From Deuterostichococcus epilithicus (taxonomy: Eukaryota > Chlorophyta > Trebouxiophyceae > Prasiolales > Stichococcaceae): DNA of 64,000 nucleotides. The stretch is from NCBI GenBank assembly GCA_033439295.1, contig JAVTLE010000003.1, forward strand, positions 2,480,001 through 2,544,000, written 5' to 3'. A program made the translations under genes and the position numbers. The notes beneath the pieces were generated by a model that did no database searches, was not told where the DNA came from, and saw only the letters and a program-made list of their open reading frames with translations. Position 1 is the stretch's first letter. Each line of letters starts with the position of its first letter. Below, piece by piece: positions 45,101 through 56,703 of the stretch.

Positions 45101-46764
45101 CGCAAGCCAGATGGCTCCTTCGAGGTGCGGGGTGTTGCAGGTGCAGCGCTGGTGGCGCTTGGCATAGCTTGGTCTGCAGACTGAAGACCAAGTCCCTGAA
45201 TCAACATACAGCTGATGCCCCCCGCAGGGCTTCGAGGAGGTCATCCCCTTCGAGTACCATGACGGCTACCTCACCGTGCACTTCGAAGCGAACAAGTACC
45301 AGGTACCTCAAGTGATGACGATGACATGCTGGCCCGCACTCTTTCCAGCGCCATGGCCTTCATATATCTGAGAGTCGGTACTGTTGCCGCTGCGTGCAGG
45401 ACATTGAGCTGTCGCCCCTGCAGGAAGAGGCGCTGTGGTGCGCCTTTCAGCCCAGCTCTGTCTTCCAGTCTCGAGGTTTTGCGCCCGACAGAAACTGATT
45501 ATAAGGTTCACAGGCGAATCGGGGCGTCCGGAGCTGGCCCTGAGACGCCATCGTGAGGGGGCGGGGGTCGTGCTGCTGAGAATTTTAAAACACATGATGG
45601 ACACATTAGCATGCGCTCCGCTACCGCAACACGGGCGCTTGCAGGAAATTCACAGATTGCGGGCATCTGTATTGAGCAAGGGTTTATGACTAGCATTACA
45701 TTCGGTGCGGATTTCACGCCCTGCAGGGCAGTGGCGTCCCTGGCGGAGGACCCGCGCTTCCACATCTCCCGCACACTGGTGCCCGGCGACCTGGAGATCA
45801 TCCACAACCCATCCATCTTCCACGCGCGCAGTGACATCTTCGACGGGGAGGTGCGCCTGCCGCTCCGCGGGAGACGTTGCGCTGCCACCAAGCTCGCTCG
45901 TGCTGGGAGGGAGATTTACAGCAACAGCAACGAAAGGCGTCCTTGCTGGCGGCTGTAGCATGTTCTCAGCTGCAATGTTGTCTGTGTCGTCAGTGCCACC
46001 TCCTACCGAGTCACAGGAAGAGGGTCACCGCAGATAGTACTTGTGAAAATAGTTAAGGATTCAAGATTGATCGCCCTATCAGCTGCCGAGCAGACTCCGG
46101 AGGAGAAGCGACACTTGCTGCGCTGGTGGGTGCACACGCATGACAACCCCCGCCCGGTGCGTCCTGCAGCCCACATGCGGTACTCTTCAAGGAACAAGAA
46201 TCACGCATTTAAACTGCGTGATTTGAAAGCAGAAGTACACAGTGCCTGGTGCACACAAACAGTGCAGCAGCAACGGCAGCTGCAGCCCACCATGAGCAAC
46301 GTTGTGAAATGCAAAGTTCGCATGGTCTACAGCTGCACGTCGTTGTGCAACAAGCGCGGTCCACCAAAACATTGTCAGCAGACAGAATGACTTCTGGAAG
46401 AGTATGCAAAAGTCTGCGTTACAGTTTCAGCCGGTGTTCTGCAGGTTGCGCCACACTTTGCGCCGCGCAGCAACGTGCAGGTCAGCAGGCGCATCAGTGC
46501 ACATCACCGCTCTCTCTGTTCAAAACAGGCGCCATATTGCCATTCGCAAAATGTGTGATGAGTGTTGCTGACAGCTCGATGAAAGCCTTATATTAGACAG
46601 CCTCGTGCGCCGCTGTTGCCCAATTCGCTCTCGATATTGATGTGCAGGAGAAGGGCGGTTTCACCGTCCCACCTGGCTCCAAGCTGCGCCTGCCGCTGTA
46701 CCCCTACTCGCGCCACGATGGCCTGGGCCAGAGCCCCGCATCGCCTGTCGACGATGAGCAGTGA
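42176..46764 (+). CDS. TauD/TfdA-family Fe(II)/2-oxoglutarate dioxygenase
   Basis: Probable non-haem iron oxygenase. Exons: 42176-42286, 42480-42529, 42620-42700, 42764-42881, 43138-43212, 43493-43675, 43920-44001, 44209-44309, 44554-44615, 44797-44848, 45029-45124, 45228-45302, 45400-45437, 45727-45850, 46094-46156, 46445-46480, 46648-46764. With these borders phases join to about 487 residues. Family landmarks: GKGFHLVRRFPVE and FWALGIHLG; then LSFHSDQGATDLIALL, which supplies the metal-binding H-x-D; SSIAIHNELLRQGRK; PFEYHDGYLTVHF; LAEDPRFHISRTLVPGDLEIIHN; NPSIFHAR with the distal His; and KRHLLRWWV with an Arg in the 2-oxoglutarate-binding position. The donor at 44849 is GC. The exon 3/4 join is the weak point: the obvious GTGAGT donor at 42707 would create a stop, and the modelled donor at 42701 is GC without good consensus. 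Substrate unknown. Confidence 0.84.
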
Positions 46765-46975
46765 ACAGCCCCAAATAATGGGCGCTGGCTTTCGAACCAT
46801 ACCTACAGACAACCTGCAGCGTTGCCAGACAAGATATTACCGATTGTTGGGGCAGACTGTCATCCTTGCTGTTTGGAGCTGCGGACCCTTGAGTGCCACG
46901 ATTCATTGAGCACATATTCTTTTGACAGCAACTTGCTGGTAGTTGTAATTGACTGCATGTAGGTACTCTAGCAAT

Positions 46976-46988
46976 TTACAAGCTGTAA
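46976..46988. terminator. Back-to-back TGTAA polyadenylation signals
   Basis: TTACAAGCTGTAA places a TGTAA on each strand within 13 bp, between the converging TauD-like (212 bp past its stop) and CAP-G (159 bp past its stop) genes. TGTAA is the usual poly(A) signal of chlorophytes. That both genes use this pair is inference. Confidence 0.6.
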
Positions 46989-47138
46989 ACAACTGGGTAC
47001 CACTGTCCCGCACGAGGAAACTCTTTGGAAGCTTATGACGAGAATGCGCTCTTTGAGCTTTGCTGTGAAATCGAACGTTAACGAAAGTACCATTTTATGT
47101 CACATTCTATGTACTAGGAAAATATTGCATGCAACCTC

Positions 47139-50100
47139 TCACACACAGACGTTTTCCCTCAGCGCCTGCCGCGAGACGCCCCGCCCAGCGGCGGGCTTCG
47201 CCGCCTTCTTCGCGGCGGCAGGGCCGGCAGCCCTGCCACGCGACTGTGGCGCTGTGTTTTCTTCACCCTCTGACGACTCCTCGCTGCTGTCCGTGCCATC
47301 GCTGCCGACGCGGGCGTCTGCAGACCTTCCGGCCGCCATCGGCAAGCCCCTGGCATTGCCGCCGACAGGCTGCCGCCTGGCGCCGGCGCCTCCGCCAGCG
47401 GCGCTGTTGGCCCCATCGTCCGAGTCGCTGGCGTTACCGGACTGGCTGGCAGTGGACGACTCCTCTGACAAGTCCCCTGCCGGCGCAGCGTCGGCGGCTG
47501 CGGCTGCCGCCAAGGCACGGCGCCCCGCGGCTTGCGGCCGGGCAGTTTGTGGCGTGTCGTCGCCGGCGCCGCCCTCGCCGTCTCCAGCGTCGTCAGACGA
47601 CGATGACGACTCCGCAGGCGGCTCGACGTGCGACGGCTTGCGCGCTGAGCGGGCAGGCGCAGCCCGCCTCGGCGCAGGCCGCGGCGGCGGCATCGCCTGA
47701 TCCTGCAGCCGCGTCGCCAACATTGATCAGCATCTATCATGCCGGAAAGGAAATGTAAGGGAGTCAGGCATTGTGCACCCGCAAGCTCTGCCTGTGCACG
47801 GAGGTTTATGGAAAACCCATCCCGCGACTTCGTGCCCATCACACGCGATTGTAGTCCTGTCGTTCAAATTTTGCGCCGCGGCATCGCAAGCACTGCAGAG
47901 ACTGCCATGCCTAGAGACTGCAGCTACCATTTGCAGCCGCCATTCCACTTGCCGCAGCAGAATGGGTCGCTCGAGCTCCTTGCTCACTGCGCCAGCAGGT
48001 TGTCTGTTGGCTGATGGTCTCCACTGCAGGAGGAGCCGGCACTCACCTCGTCGTCTGACGAGTCTGCAGCGGGGCCGGCAGCGGCGGCGCCAGGTCGTCG
48101 GCGTGCGGGTGTTGGCGCACCGGCGGCTCCAGCGCCCTCGAATGGCAGCGGCCAGGCCGTAATCAGGTCGCCCGCACCATGCATGCTGGTCGCCTGCCAT
48201 CAAGGGGCCAGGGCTCAGGATTGATGCGTGGGGGAATGAGGGTGGCTCGCCGGCGCGACGTCTGCAGCACCGCGCGCTAGCAGCAGGAATGCAGGCCCAC
48301 GCGTGCTGCTGTGCGGAATTTGCTAGAACATGCGCCGCAGGCAGGTGATAGGGCGGGCTCCACAGGCATGCGCCTGCTGCCAGACACTATCGCCAGGTCT
48401 GCCCTGCTGCTCAGCACACCTCCAGCAGCGCCGCCAGGGCGTCAGCGCTCAGCGCCTCTGCGGAGCCGGAGGCCGCCTGCGCCTTTGCAGTCTTCTTGGC
48501 GAACGTCCCTGCGTCCTTGGCGGCGCCCCGGTCGCGGGCGGTGTGCTGCAGCAGCCGCGGCGCAAGCTCCGCGAGCGCGGGCAGCTCGGCAGCGCCCGGC
48601 TGCAGCGGCAGCGAGGCCAGCACCTACACAGCGGCGGCGGGACGGCGGCTAGAGACATTTCCATGAATTGGTGTTTGTTTGCAGACTCCCGGGCTCCACC
48701 TCTGGAGCCCAGCCTGTGACGCTGCCGTGTCGCCTTGCAATGCACGACCACTTGCAGCCGAAGTCAGCATTGTGAAGGTCACAGCCCCTACGCACATGAC
48801 CGGCCTCACAGGTTGTCGCAGCTGTGATGCGTACGCTCCGCCACTTCCTCAAACGACTGGCTCTGCCGAGTGGCCCTGCAGCGGAGGATACTCCAAGCCA
48901 GCTGGCCGACCCGACATCCCACCACAGACCTTCATCAGGCAGCAGCGCCAGCCGGCATCGCCCGAAACTGTGTCACACCTTGCACAGCGCGGCGACGTAG
49001 GGCTTGGCGGCAGCGCCCGCCACGCAGGCCAGCGCCTCCCTCGCCAGCCACACCGCCAGCGCCTCCAGGCCGCAGCCTCCTTCCGCGGTTGCGCCCGGCT
49101 GCTTCACCTGCAGCCGGGGCGTTGTAGGGTTTAGGGTATGAACACCTGCGCGCTGCCGCCATGAGGTGCTTCCAACCTTGACAGCAGCCCGTTTGCAGGC
49201 CGCAACGCCCTAAGTCGAGCGCCCCCAAACTTGACTCGCCCGCAGCAGCGCCGTTCCGCCGTGCCGCCGTGAGGGAAGCTGTGCTGAAACGACCATTCAC
49301 AGCATCGCAAGTACTCTCAGCGCCAGCCCTGGCCACACGCCGCCTCACCAGCAGCAGCTGCCCCATGAAGCGCAGCAGCTGCGGCGCCTGCCCCCGCTTG
49401 AGGCCGAGGGCCAGGCTGCGTCGCGCTGCCGGCAGGAACGCGGCCGCCAGCGCGGCCGTTGCTGGCGCGCCGAGCCCCGCGAAGGCCTCCAGCGCCACCG
49501 ACAGCGCCTGCCGCAGCGCCGGTGCGCTTTCGGTGGCCGGGTCGAACACCAGCGGCAGCAGCCGCGCCAGGACCTGTTTGGGCAGAGACTCGCTGTTTTA
49601 GCAGGTCTAGTGTATGGGACAAACGCTGTGACCTTGTCCAGAGAAAGGCTCAGCCGGCAGACAGACACCACGGCCCCCGGCAGCATGTTGGGTGGAGAGG
49701 TCGCATCGACTGCCCGCAGGAACGAGCTGCGAGTTGGATGACAGGGTCGCCGCTCGCCGGCACACCAGGCTCTAATGCCTGTGAGCAGGACCAGGCCTCA
49801 CAGCCCACGACAGCGATGCCCACATGGCTGCAGCGAGGCGATGCCCGCAGCACCTGACGATGCCGCAGGGCCCCAACCATGCTCGAGCGGCAGAGATTGG
49901 ACACAGCTGCTGCACATTCTCTTGGTGGCTGGCAGGTAAGACTTGGGGTGTTAACAACTTAAGTCCTTCAGGCTAGCAAAAGGTGAATACTTTTGTTCTG
50001 CTTCTGCAGCAGTCGTGCTACAGTTGCGTGGACAGATGCATCCGCTCACCTTGACCATGTCTCCGGGCTCCAGGCCGTGTTCGGTGTCGTCCACTGCGCC

Positions 50101-53100
50101 CGCCACCAGCAGCTTGGCCAGGCCGCCGGCCGCTGCCGCAGCCAGCGCCGCGCCGGCCGGGTCGTCGCCGTCGTCGCCTTGCCTGCGGGTGACGCGCAGC
50201 GATGCAGTCGTCGCAGGGCTGACACGCGCACAGGCGCGACGGCCGCCACAGGATGCATGGACAACCATGTGCTCGTCCTCAGCTGGCCTGGAGGGTTGCC
50301 GCAAGCCTGCTAGTCCCGCTACCCAGCCTGTTTCGATGGTTGCAGCCAGGCTCGTTGCAGTGCTGCACTGAGCACGTAATGCTGTTGCATTCAAGCCGAA
50401 TGGCTTTCTGGAGTGAGGAGTCGCACCCGGCCGCCAGCTCGGAGTCGAGCGCTGCCAGCAGCAAGTCCGACAGCGGCAGCGCGGCTGCGTCGTGGGCCTC
50501 TGGCTCGCCGGCGCGCGCCGCTGGCAGCACGGCGTCCACAGCATGCACGCCCCTGCGGCATCGCGTTGCTTTTAGTTGTCTCCGATCAATCTCCACTTTA
50601 GCATCTACCTGTTCGCTAACACTGTGACAAATGGCTTCAGGAGAGATGAATATGTGAGAGCAATAGGTGCAGGAGAATCCCCACAACTCTCGACAGAGAA
50701 GCCGGATCCGCTGCCACGTGACACTGCGCACCTGACCATTGCCACGTCAGACAATGCAGCGGCGGCCACCGCCGCGACGCCCGGCTCGTCAGCCGCCACT
50801 CCCGCGCGCAGCAGCGCCAGCGGCGCCGCCAGGGAGTCGGCGCAGTCCAGCAGGCAGTACAGGCCCACGCAGCGCAGCGCCTCCCGCCTGCACACGGTTC
50901 AGGTTTTGGTTCTTGTGGGCATGTCTTGTGTAAGCTGTGTGGTGGGATCGTTCTTGCGCCGCAGACTCTGCGCTGCGGGGTCCTCGCCGCTCCGCCGTGC
51001 GAGCGCCCACCTGCAGCTGCAGCAGACAGGCGTGCAGCACCCAAGAAAGGTTTAGACCGTGCTTGCACGACACGTTGTCTCCTAGAGCGTTTGTCCCAAA
51101 GCTCCCTGTCAAACCTTCCAGCTGTGCACTGATCGGCGCACTGAAAGAGCGCCAAAGCCATGTCAGCTCTGCTCGATCACAGGCTGGCGATCCTGTGTGC
51201 TATTCCCTTGTCAAGCATGACAGCGCACCTGACAGGCGCCGCCTGCTGCATGGCGGGCAGCAGCAGCGCCTCCGGCAGGTCTTGGACTGCCAGCGCCGCG
51301 CCGCTGCCATCGGCCGCTCCGGCATGGTCAACATTGTACCGGTCGGCGGGTCCCGCAGCGTCCAGGCTGGTCAGCAGCACCGCCGCCACGCCCAGCGAAT
51401 GCAGCCACGCGGCCTCGTCTGGCTCTGCGTGGGAGGGTTTAGGAGATGAATTAGGAGATGCATTTCTGAGCTTGACTGAGGTGCAGGCCATGGATGTGCA
51501 CAGTGCAGCTCGGGGTTGGGGCTGCAAAGCCGCAGTGTTGTGCGTTTGATACTATGTGCAGGCTGCAACCGACGCAGCACGACTGACAGCGTGAGCATGG
51601 TCTGCCCATGGTCTGTTCAAGCTCGCGGTCACAGGTTTACGTGGCCTACAGCGCGCGCAGCAACAATGTCGACTCTTGACGCCGCGTGTCATGGATGCAC
51701 TCAGACAACAGCACCTGGTGCGGTGGTGTTATCTGCCGCGGCGGAGCCATTGGTGGCCTCCGAGCGCGGCCAGCCTGGCAGCACATCGGAGACGGCGCCG
51801 AGCATTGCGCCTGCCATCTCAGCGGGCGAGCCGTAGACCTGCATGAGATCGTGTTGCAGAGTTCAAGGGGCTGATTGCATATGCCCAAGAGGCGGACGAC
51901 CAGAAAGTTGCACCAGGGGGACAGGGTCCGGGCCCAGGGCTGGCACAGCGCCATGCCGGACACTGGTGCGTTGATTCTGCGGCAGCGGGGCACGCGCCTT
52001 GGCCGCCAGCTCGGACAGCGCCTCGGCCCAGGCGCCGCCACCGAATGCGCCCGCGCCCGCCGCGTCAGCAGGTGCGCCACCGGCTCCGAGCGGCGCCGTC
52101 GGCGTCCACAGGCCAGAGCAGCGCAGCAGCGATGCCAGCATCTCGGTGGCGGCGGCGCGCCCTGCAGCGTCCGCAAAGTCCTACAAAGAAATGCCGTCGA
52201 TAAGCTGGGTCTATCACAGCACCTGCTCGACTTGTTGTATGCAGCTGCACTCCTGGAATGCAGACGGCTGACCGAGTCCTGCCAAATGTCAATGATCCTG
52301 TCACCGACACTCCCTGCGCCGGGATGCTCAACTCTGTCGTACAGTCCCAGAGCGAGACTGGGCATAACTGAAGAGATCCTTCTCAGGAGCGCACCGTGCA
52401 GCGTGCCGCGATGTGCAGGACCTGCCGGGTGGCAAAGGCGTGCTCTGGCCCTGCCGCCGCATGTGTCGCCGCCACAGCCAGCAGGTCGCCGACCGTCTCT
52501 GGCAGCGCCGCCTCCAGCGCCTGGTGTGCACATCATACGTATAAAATACTATGCCGACATCGCCACAGACCGCCGCGGCTTTCGGGATGGACCGGCTATG
52601 CAGCGGCAGCTCCATTTGTGCACGGACACAAGCGAATGCATGGCAGGGTGCGGAAGCGTTGGACCCCCACCTCGAGGCAGTCGCCGGCGAGCGCGGCGTC
52701 ACGAGATGACACGGCGCCGGAGCCATTTGCCGCGGCAGCGCCCAGAGCCGCCGCCTCTGCTGCAAGCCACTCGCAGGTGACGCGCCTGCGGCAGTTGCGC
52801 GTGCCAGCTGGTTGACCAATGGCTTTTCAGCAGTAGGAGAGCGGCGTACAAAACCCGGCATCGTGCTGGAGCAGGACGAAAGACCAGTCGATGCAGCCAC
52901 AGCGACAGTGACGCCAGCGCCGTGCGGCATGGGGGCGGCCGTGCGGCAACAGACAGCAGTCTCCGCCCCGACATTGCATCTCGAGAATGATGGCCGTGCA
53001 GCAGCAGCAGCAGTAGCAACAGCAGTGGCCACCGCCTCTGTCGCAGGCAGCAGAACGGCACCGTGACCATGAGCAGCGGGCGGCACCGCCGTCGCTGGGC

Positions 53101-56100
53101 GCGCCACCGGTGGGGATGCAGACGTTGTCAACGGACAGCTCACAGAAGCTCACAAGTACACAGAGTCTGATGGTTGAATGATAGTGTTAATCACCACAGC
53201 AGCGCCTCCTCGGGCGGCAGCAGCAACTGCGGCCCAGGCGGCGCCCGCAGGCCTGTCGCCTCCTCCGCGGCGGCGTGCGCCAGCGCCGCAGGGTTCACCA
53301 CCCCGCTGCTGATGAGCACCTTGACCACCGCCTCCGCCACTCCTGGGCAGGAACCAGGGACCAGCTTCAGGGCTCCAGGTTTGTTTGAGAGCTTGTCTTT
53401 TCAGGTCTGAGTGTTTGCAGAGCTCAGACAGCAGCTCCTGGGCGAGGCACCGAAGCGAGAGCGCAAGGGTTGCTGCTGCCGCCAGCAAACCTGCGAGCGA
53501 ATTGCTCTGACCGCGACCGGAGCAATGAGTAGCGCAGCAAGCAAGCAGGTGCTTAGATTAGCAAGGCTGCTTGTCGGAAGCACATGCGCAGCCGGCGGCA
53601 GCACCTTCGTTGGTGGCCACGTCCAGCAGCGACAGCAGCGAGGGCACAGCATCGTCCGCCTCATGAAGCCAGACGGCCAGCAGCGCCTGCCGATCGCAGC
53701 AGCAGCGGCTGATCATGGATAGTCTGGAGTCCTTCGCTGACAACATGAGTTTTCAGAAAAGGTCGCATGCGCAAGACAAGGCACACCTGAATTGTGGCAC
53801 AGCACAACGCGCAGTGGCCATGCCTTGGCAATCCGACGGCTGCACAGTCCTGCATGGCACTGGCCGCCTTTGCATGGCTGCGTTCGCAGACAGCCCACCA
53901 CTTGAGACGCTGCCAGTGCCTGTCGGGCCGCTGGCGCCCTACCTGAGCGCCGGCGGCGACGCGGGGGTGTCGGTCTGCCAGGCCGCGCTTCAGCAGCGTC
54001 GCACGCTGCGCCGAGCTGCGTCGGGACACGATCCACCGTTTGGTTGGCACCCGAAGGCGAAATAGACAAGACTTAGGGGTTCATGCAGGGTGATTATTCC
54101 AAAAGGACTGAAATGTCTTCGGCAAGGCGCCAGCACATGCATCCCTGCCAGACGGCTCCTGGACTTCGTGTGAGATGCCAAGCCTCCCTGCAGACGGCTC
54201 CAGTCAGGACAATGCAAGGCATAACACCAGTTGCGAAAACTGAGAGCTGGACTGATGGAAGGGAGGACTGCACGAGCGCTCAGCTGCACGCACCTGAGCA
54301 GATTCACATCAACCTTCTCGCCCAGCATGCGGTATGCCATCCGCCGCACCTGCAGTGCACATTATGCCGCTAGTGTCATCAGGTTGCGCGGGTGGTGTGC
54401 CCAACAGCGCCAGCGGTGCCTGCCGATGCAGAAGACGACAGCCAGGCTGCGGAGGTGGGCTCGACACGCGTCCTGTCCTGTCAACAGTTCCAGGACTAAG
54501 GCCAATATCGCGGCAACACAGGCGCACTATTAAAATGCCCGTCGGCATGCAGGGTGCGGCAGGACGAGCGGTCGAGCTGCAGCAGCGGATCAGCGCCAAG
54601 GGGAAAGCGCGGTCTGCGGCACCTCCGAGTCGACGTCGCGGGTGCGGTCGATGATGGCAGGCAGCGTGACATCCGGGTCCACCGCCAGGGCGCCCACCAC
54701 CGCCTTACGCACCTCCTGCGATTTGGAAAGTAGTAGGATGTCACATCGGAACCCCGGATGGATGTGACTGCTGCATGGTGTGCGCTTGGCGCCGGCCGAC
54801 CGCCGCCCCCATGCGTACATCCTGCTTGTTTGTGGCCAGTCACATCGCGAAGCCTTATTCAGGTTGTGAGTACGGCGTGTAGCACGGCTGTCGGTCCGCC
54901 GTGGCGCTACAACCGCCCTGCGCACATCCTGGTCGAATCGTGGCTGCGGGGCACGGGGACACCAAGTCGCGAAGGCGACCAGTTTCGATTCGAACCCTTG
55001 TGCTGATGGGGTAGTTGCACGGGTGCGAGCGCAACAGGGTGTCTGCATCGCGCGCCTTGAAGCACGCGGCGCAGCCTATCACTGGCATGGCGCGCCTCTG
55101 CGGTAGTGTTCACCGCTGGGCATGGTTGCTGACCAGCGCAGAGGCGGATGCACAAATTCTGCAGCCTGCAGGTGCTGTTAGGAGGACAGAAAGGGGGGGG
55201 CAAGCAAACAGGAACTGACCTTGTTGCTGTCGCTTTCCAGCAGGCGCAGCAGTGCAGCTGTCACCTCGTCCTCCTCCAGGCTGCCATCCTGCAGCAGAAT
55301 TAGTTTCAGGCCTTTGACATCACGCGTGTGGGGAGATCTGGCTCGTTGCACGGGCTGCTGAGCGGCGCCGCTGCTGTGACATGCCGGCTGCGTGCGGCTT
55401 CTGGCTGAAAGTGTGTGACATCTGCCAGCACCGCGCGGTCACCCCCGGGAAAGATACACCGTACCGGAGCAAAGCCACTCGAATGAACAGGGTGCGACAC
55501 CTCATCTGGCTGGGCGAGGCGCGCCAGCACAACAGCCGCCTCTGCGCGGACTCCTGGCGTCTTGTCCCGCAACCGCTGCATCATCGCGGCCTCGATGCCA
55601 TCCACCAGCTCCTGCGCAAGTGTGGCGGGTGCAGTAGTACAGATGTTTGGGCGGGCGCAACTGCAGACGCGCGGGAGAGGCAGATGCGCACATGGCGCGG
55701 GTGCAGCGCGCAGCTAGCAAGCTGACACGACGGCCGCAGCTGTCCTGCACCTTCATTTTGGAATGGCGCTGTACGCTCCTGGGAGGTGAAGAGGTGGCTG
55801 CCCGCTTGCCAGTGGGGCCATGCCATGCCATGGCATGGCATGGCATGGCATGGCATGGCCAGGCCAGGAAGCAGAGTCAGAAACGCTTACCTCCGACAGC
55901 TCGACGTCCACAGGCAGCGTTGTGAAGATGGCGCCCATGAGCTGGCAGGCGCGGAAGCGCACCGCCTTGTCCCCTGCCCCTGCCAGCCCCAGCAGGAAGT
56001 CCAGCAGGCCCTCGGTCAGCTCGACGGCGGCGGCGGCCGCCGCGGCCGGCGGCACGGCTGCGGGCACGAGGGCTACGAAGCGCACGATGCGCTCCACGTG

Positions 56101-56703
56101 CGCGTCCCTCTGTGCTCAGGCAAAGAGAGGGCTTGTTGGGCCTGAACAGCCGGCGGAGCGACTGAATCTTCACAATACGAGCTGCTGCTCAAACAAAAAC
56201 AACAGCTGCTGCGCGGCGCTCTGGTGGCGGTACCATGTATGACGGGTCTCGCATTTGCCCTGCAGCGCTAATGTGAGGTTGCAGTACGGATGTGCTCTGA
56301 CAAACACCAACAGAAGAACGGCGCTTTCCGCTCGCGCTCAGGCATGCGCTGTTCTGCCACAGTGCCATTTGCCTGCCTTCCAAGGAGTGTGATATCACCA
56401 GAGATGCTATGTGACAGGAGGCAATGACAATGTGCATGTCTGAATCGTAGGGTTCTGCATTGCTGGTGCGGACAGGCCGGTTGTGGCACCACGCCGCAGG
56501 GGGGATGCTATGAAAATCACCTGGCCAATCGGCAGCACGTGGCGCAGGCATTCGACCAGCTGCTCCAGAACCGCAGCGGGATGGCTGGTAGCCAGGCGCC
56601 AGAGAGCTGCTGCGCACTTTTTGTGCCCGGCGACAGAGCGCTGGGCCTCGTTGAGGATTTTGCCCACGGTGAACGACTCGGGCGCCACTGCGTCGCGCGC
56701 CAT
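47139..56703 (-). CDS. CAPG: Condensin complex subunit 3 (CAP-G)
   Basis: HEAT-repeat subunit of condensin I, needed for mitotic chromosome compaction. Exons: 56521-56703, 55891-56109, 55501-55611, 55220-55288, 54623-54715, 54294-54349, 53943-54015, 53605-53686, 53195-53342, 52671-52785, 52395-52520, 51998-52180, 51715-51838, 51229-51418, 50732-50887, 50427-50552, 50050-50182, 49349-49573, 48979-49107, 48420-48623, 48047-48193, 47139-47702. Phases join throughout, about 1151 residues. CAP-G blocks in order: ILNEAQRSVAGHKKC, DKAVRFRACQLMGAIF, MMQRLRDKTPGVRAEA, EVRKAVVGALAVD, DRTRDVDSE, VRRMAYRMLGEKVDV, RATLLKRGLADRHPRV, EEALLWRVTCEWLAAEA, FADAAGRAA, REALRCVGLYCLLD, LLPLVFDPATES. The last exon adds about 188 residues of Ser/Asp/Ala-rich, probably disordered tail. 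The donor at 51997 is modelled as GC. The start ATG at 56703 fits the family N-terminus. Confidence 0.9.
49124..49137. repeat. Telomere-like motif in CAP-G intron
   Basis: GTAGGGTTTAGGGT lies 17 bp from the acceptor side of exon 48979-49107, in the upstream intron. Confidence 0.7.
54791..54938 (-). repeat. Two decoy copies of CAP-G exon 5 start
   Basis: The acceptor and first about 20 bp of exon 54623-54715 (CGCAG then GAGGTGCGTAAGGCGG) recur at about 54791-54832 (GATGTACGCATGG) and 54897-54938 (GATGTGCGCAGGGCGG), at offsets of about 106 and 107 bp. Both keep a CAG acceptor in the upstream intron. The nearer-exact copy would encode DVRRAVV instead of EVRKAVV. Confidence 0.75.
55817..55860. 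repeat. Palindromic CATGG/GGCAT microsatellite
   Basis: A (GCCAT)n run turns into its own complement (GGCAT)n within 44 bp, so the tract can fold into a hairpin. It lies in a CAP-G intron. Confidence 0.9.

Noticed and set aside
53050-53153. Minus-strand frame reading FCELSVDNVCIPTGG as a CAP-G exon
   Set aside because: It would interrupt the perfect phase join between 53195 and 52785 that restores EEALLWRVTCEWLAAEA.
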